From a virus: a stretch of DNA of 28,553 bases. The translations under genes and the position numbers were made by a program. The stretch covers positions 1 to 28,553 of the IMG/VR virus record IMGVR_UViG_3300009414_000053, one strand, 5' to 3'. The notes under the pieces are model-generated. The model was not told the DNA's origin, made no database searches, and worked only from the letters and a program-made list of their open reading frames with translations. This document shows positions 27,913-28,553 of this stretch, one piece after another (position 1 is the first letter of the stretch; every line of letters starts with the position of its first letter).

Positions 27913-28320
27913 TTAGACGGCTAGGAAGTGCGCGGATTGCGCGGGAAAGTATGCAACACTTGCATATGTAAAGATTGATTCAGTATTGTTCTTTGTGAAG
28001 TCATACGCGCGGAATGGGTTGAAGTGTACGGTTACCGTATCGACTGCTTGTAACCACTCGACATCGGTCGAGCCATCGGCAACAATTGTACCCTCTATTT
28101 TGGCTACAACTTCACGCGATTGCTTGGCGCGGATACGGTCGACTCCCTTGTGGGATACTATCGGCGTGGCATCGGTAAGGGTCACGCGCTCGGCGTGGTG
28201 TGACAATCGCCAACCCTTGCCGGCTATCTTCACGCATACGCTCCATTGCTCACGGTGTCCTGCGCTTTGTCTATTTAGATTCTTATGTACTCGTACTAAT
28301 GTTCCTGTGGGTAGTGTCAT
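27913..28320 (-). CDS. Conserved-looking phage/plasmid protein of unknown function
   Basis: A 135-residue protein with GAAAGGATTACC before the ATG. The opening T-L-V-R-V-H-K-N-L-N and later V-T-L-T-D-A-T-P-I-V-S, R-I-R-A-K-Q-S-R-E-V-V-A-K-I-E-G resemble a small family common in phages of high-GC hosts, where R-V-H-x-N-L, a V-x-L-x-x-A/V segment and an arginine-rich patch followed by V-x-G recur. Function unknown. It is the first gene of the second leftward block; the palindrome-rich region lies upstream. Confidence 0.58.
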   Translation of the reverse strand: MTLPTGTLVRVHKNLNRQSAGHREQWSVCVKIAGKGWRLSHHAERVTLTDATPIVSHKGVDRIRAKQSREVVAKIEGTIVADGSTDVEWLQAVDTVTVHFNPFRAYDFTKNNTESIFTYASVAYFPAQSAHFLAV

Positions 28321-28525
28321 GGTAATCCTTTCGATGCTGTAATGGTACTCGATTATTATCGACTACGCAAGCCGTCACCATGATATTATTCTCGGTCTAT
28401 ATATAGTCGAGCCGGCGCGGTCACGGTGTCACTGCCGGCGTTGTACCCCACATATGGCCCACTACATATAGTGGTCTGAGGTTCGAGAGCCACTACATAT
28501 GGGGTACTACATGTTGTGGTCTACT
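28321..28525. repeat. Palindrome-rich upstream region with two related ~32-bp copies
   Basis: Arms GTACCCC-ACATATG (28443-28456) and CATATGGGGTAC (28496-28507) form an inverted repeat around a nested perfect palindrome CCACTA-CATA-TAGTGG (28459-28474). A sequence ACTACATnn-n-TGGTCTnnnnTTCGAGA-n-CC occurs twice about 45 bases apart (from 28461 and 28506). This is the upstream control region of the second leftward block. No strong promoter is seen, though TATATATAG near 28400 could be a -10 region. Confidence 0.65.
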
Positions 28526-28553
28526 ATTCGAGAACCCTAACAGAACCCGAACA
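28526..28553 (+). repeat. 28-bp leader, copy B at the right edge
   Basis: The last 28 bases match copy A at 25934-25961 in 25 of 28 positions and are cut by the window edge exactly where copy A is followed by the 12-bp array. This suggests a second array lies just outside. Confidence 0.8.

Noticed and set aside
28470-28495. tRNA-like T-arm (GGTTCGAGAGCC)
   Set aside because: No acceptor, D-arm or anticodon arm can be folded around it. Retained only as a possible attachment-site remnant.

Overview
The window is a piece of a double-stranded DNA tailed-phage genome (or prophage) with a siphovirus-type plan. Evidence is an ordered HK97-type head module, neck and tail-completion genes, tail-tube genes, a frameshifting tail-chaperone pair and a 929-residue tape-measure gene, followed by phage replication and recombination genes. 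Terminase, portal, lysis and integrase genes are not present. The host cannot be named from the sequence: ribosome binding sites are AGGAG or GAAAGGA, one promoter is a textbook sigma-70 type, and there are no tRNA genes.

Layout: (1) 1-5863, rightward head, neck and tail-tube genes, many joined by ATGA overlaps. (2) 5863-13326, tape measure and distal tail or virion-surface genes, including a cysteine-rich pair and two tandem paralogues of a repetitive, beta-rich surface protein. (3) 13336-23092, rightward DNA-metabolism genes: metallophosphoesterase, RecA-like/Sak4-like ATPase, probable single-strand binding protein, ParB-like protein with a zinc-ribbon-like tail, C5 cytosine methyltransferase, SF2 helicase, PAPS-reductase-like protein, TOPRIM primase, replication-initiator-like protein and an endonuclease/resolvase, with small membrane and unknown proteins between them. 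(4) 23117-25736, a leftward operon of eight small accessory genes running from a near-perfect promoter at 25775-25803 to a terminator at 23066-23098. (5) 25801-26328, a non-genic control region: a 16-bp repeat cluster, then 27 tandem 12-bp units, then a terminator. (6) 26351-28320, a second leftward block of five genes with visibly different base composition (rich in GCCGGC, CGCG and CGGTACA), preceded by a palindrome-rich region that ends at a second copy of the sequence heading the 12-bp array.

The most striking signals are: a short directional motif (core TCTCCCAGCA) scattered over the left 25.9 kb in all three coding frames and in both transcription directions, always on the + strand, and clustered directly upstream of the leftward promoter; the adjacent 27-copy array with its repeated leader about 2.6 kb away; and a long second reading frame inside the cytosine methyltransferase gene that carries its own repeated W-x-TP-x3-D units exactly where the methyltransferase frame becomes low-complexity.

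All functional names come from motif recognition by eye; no database search or structure prediction was run.
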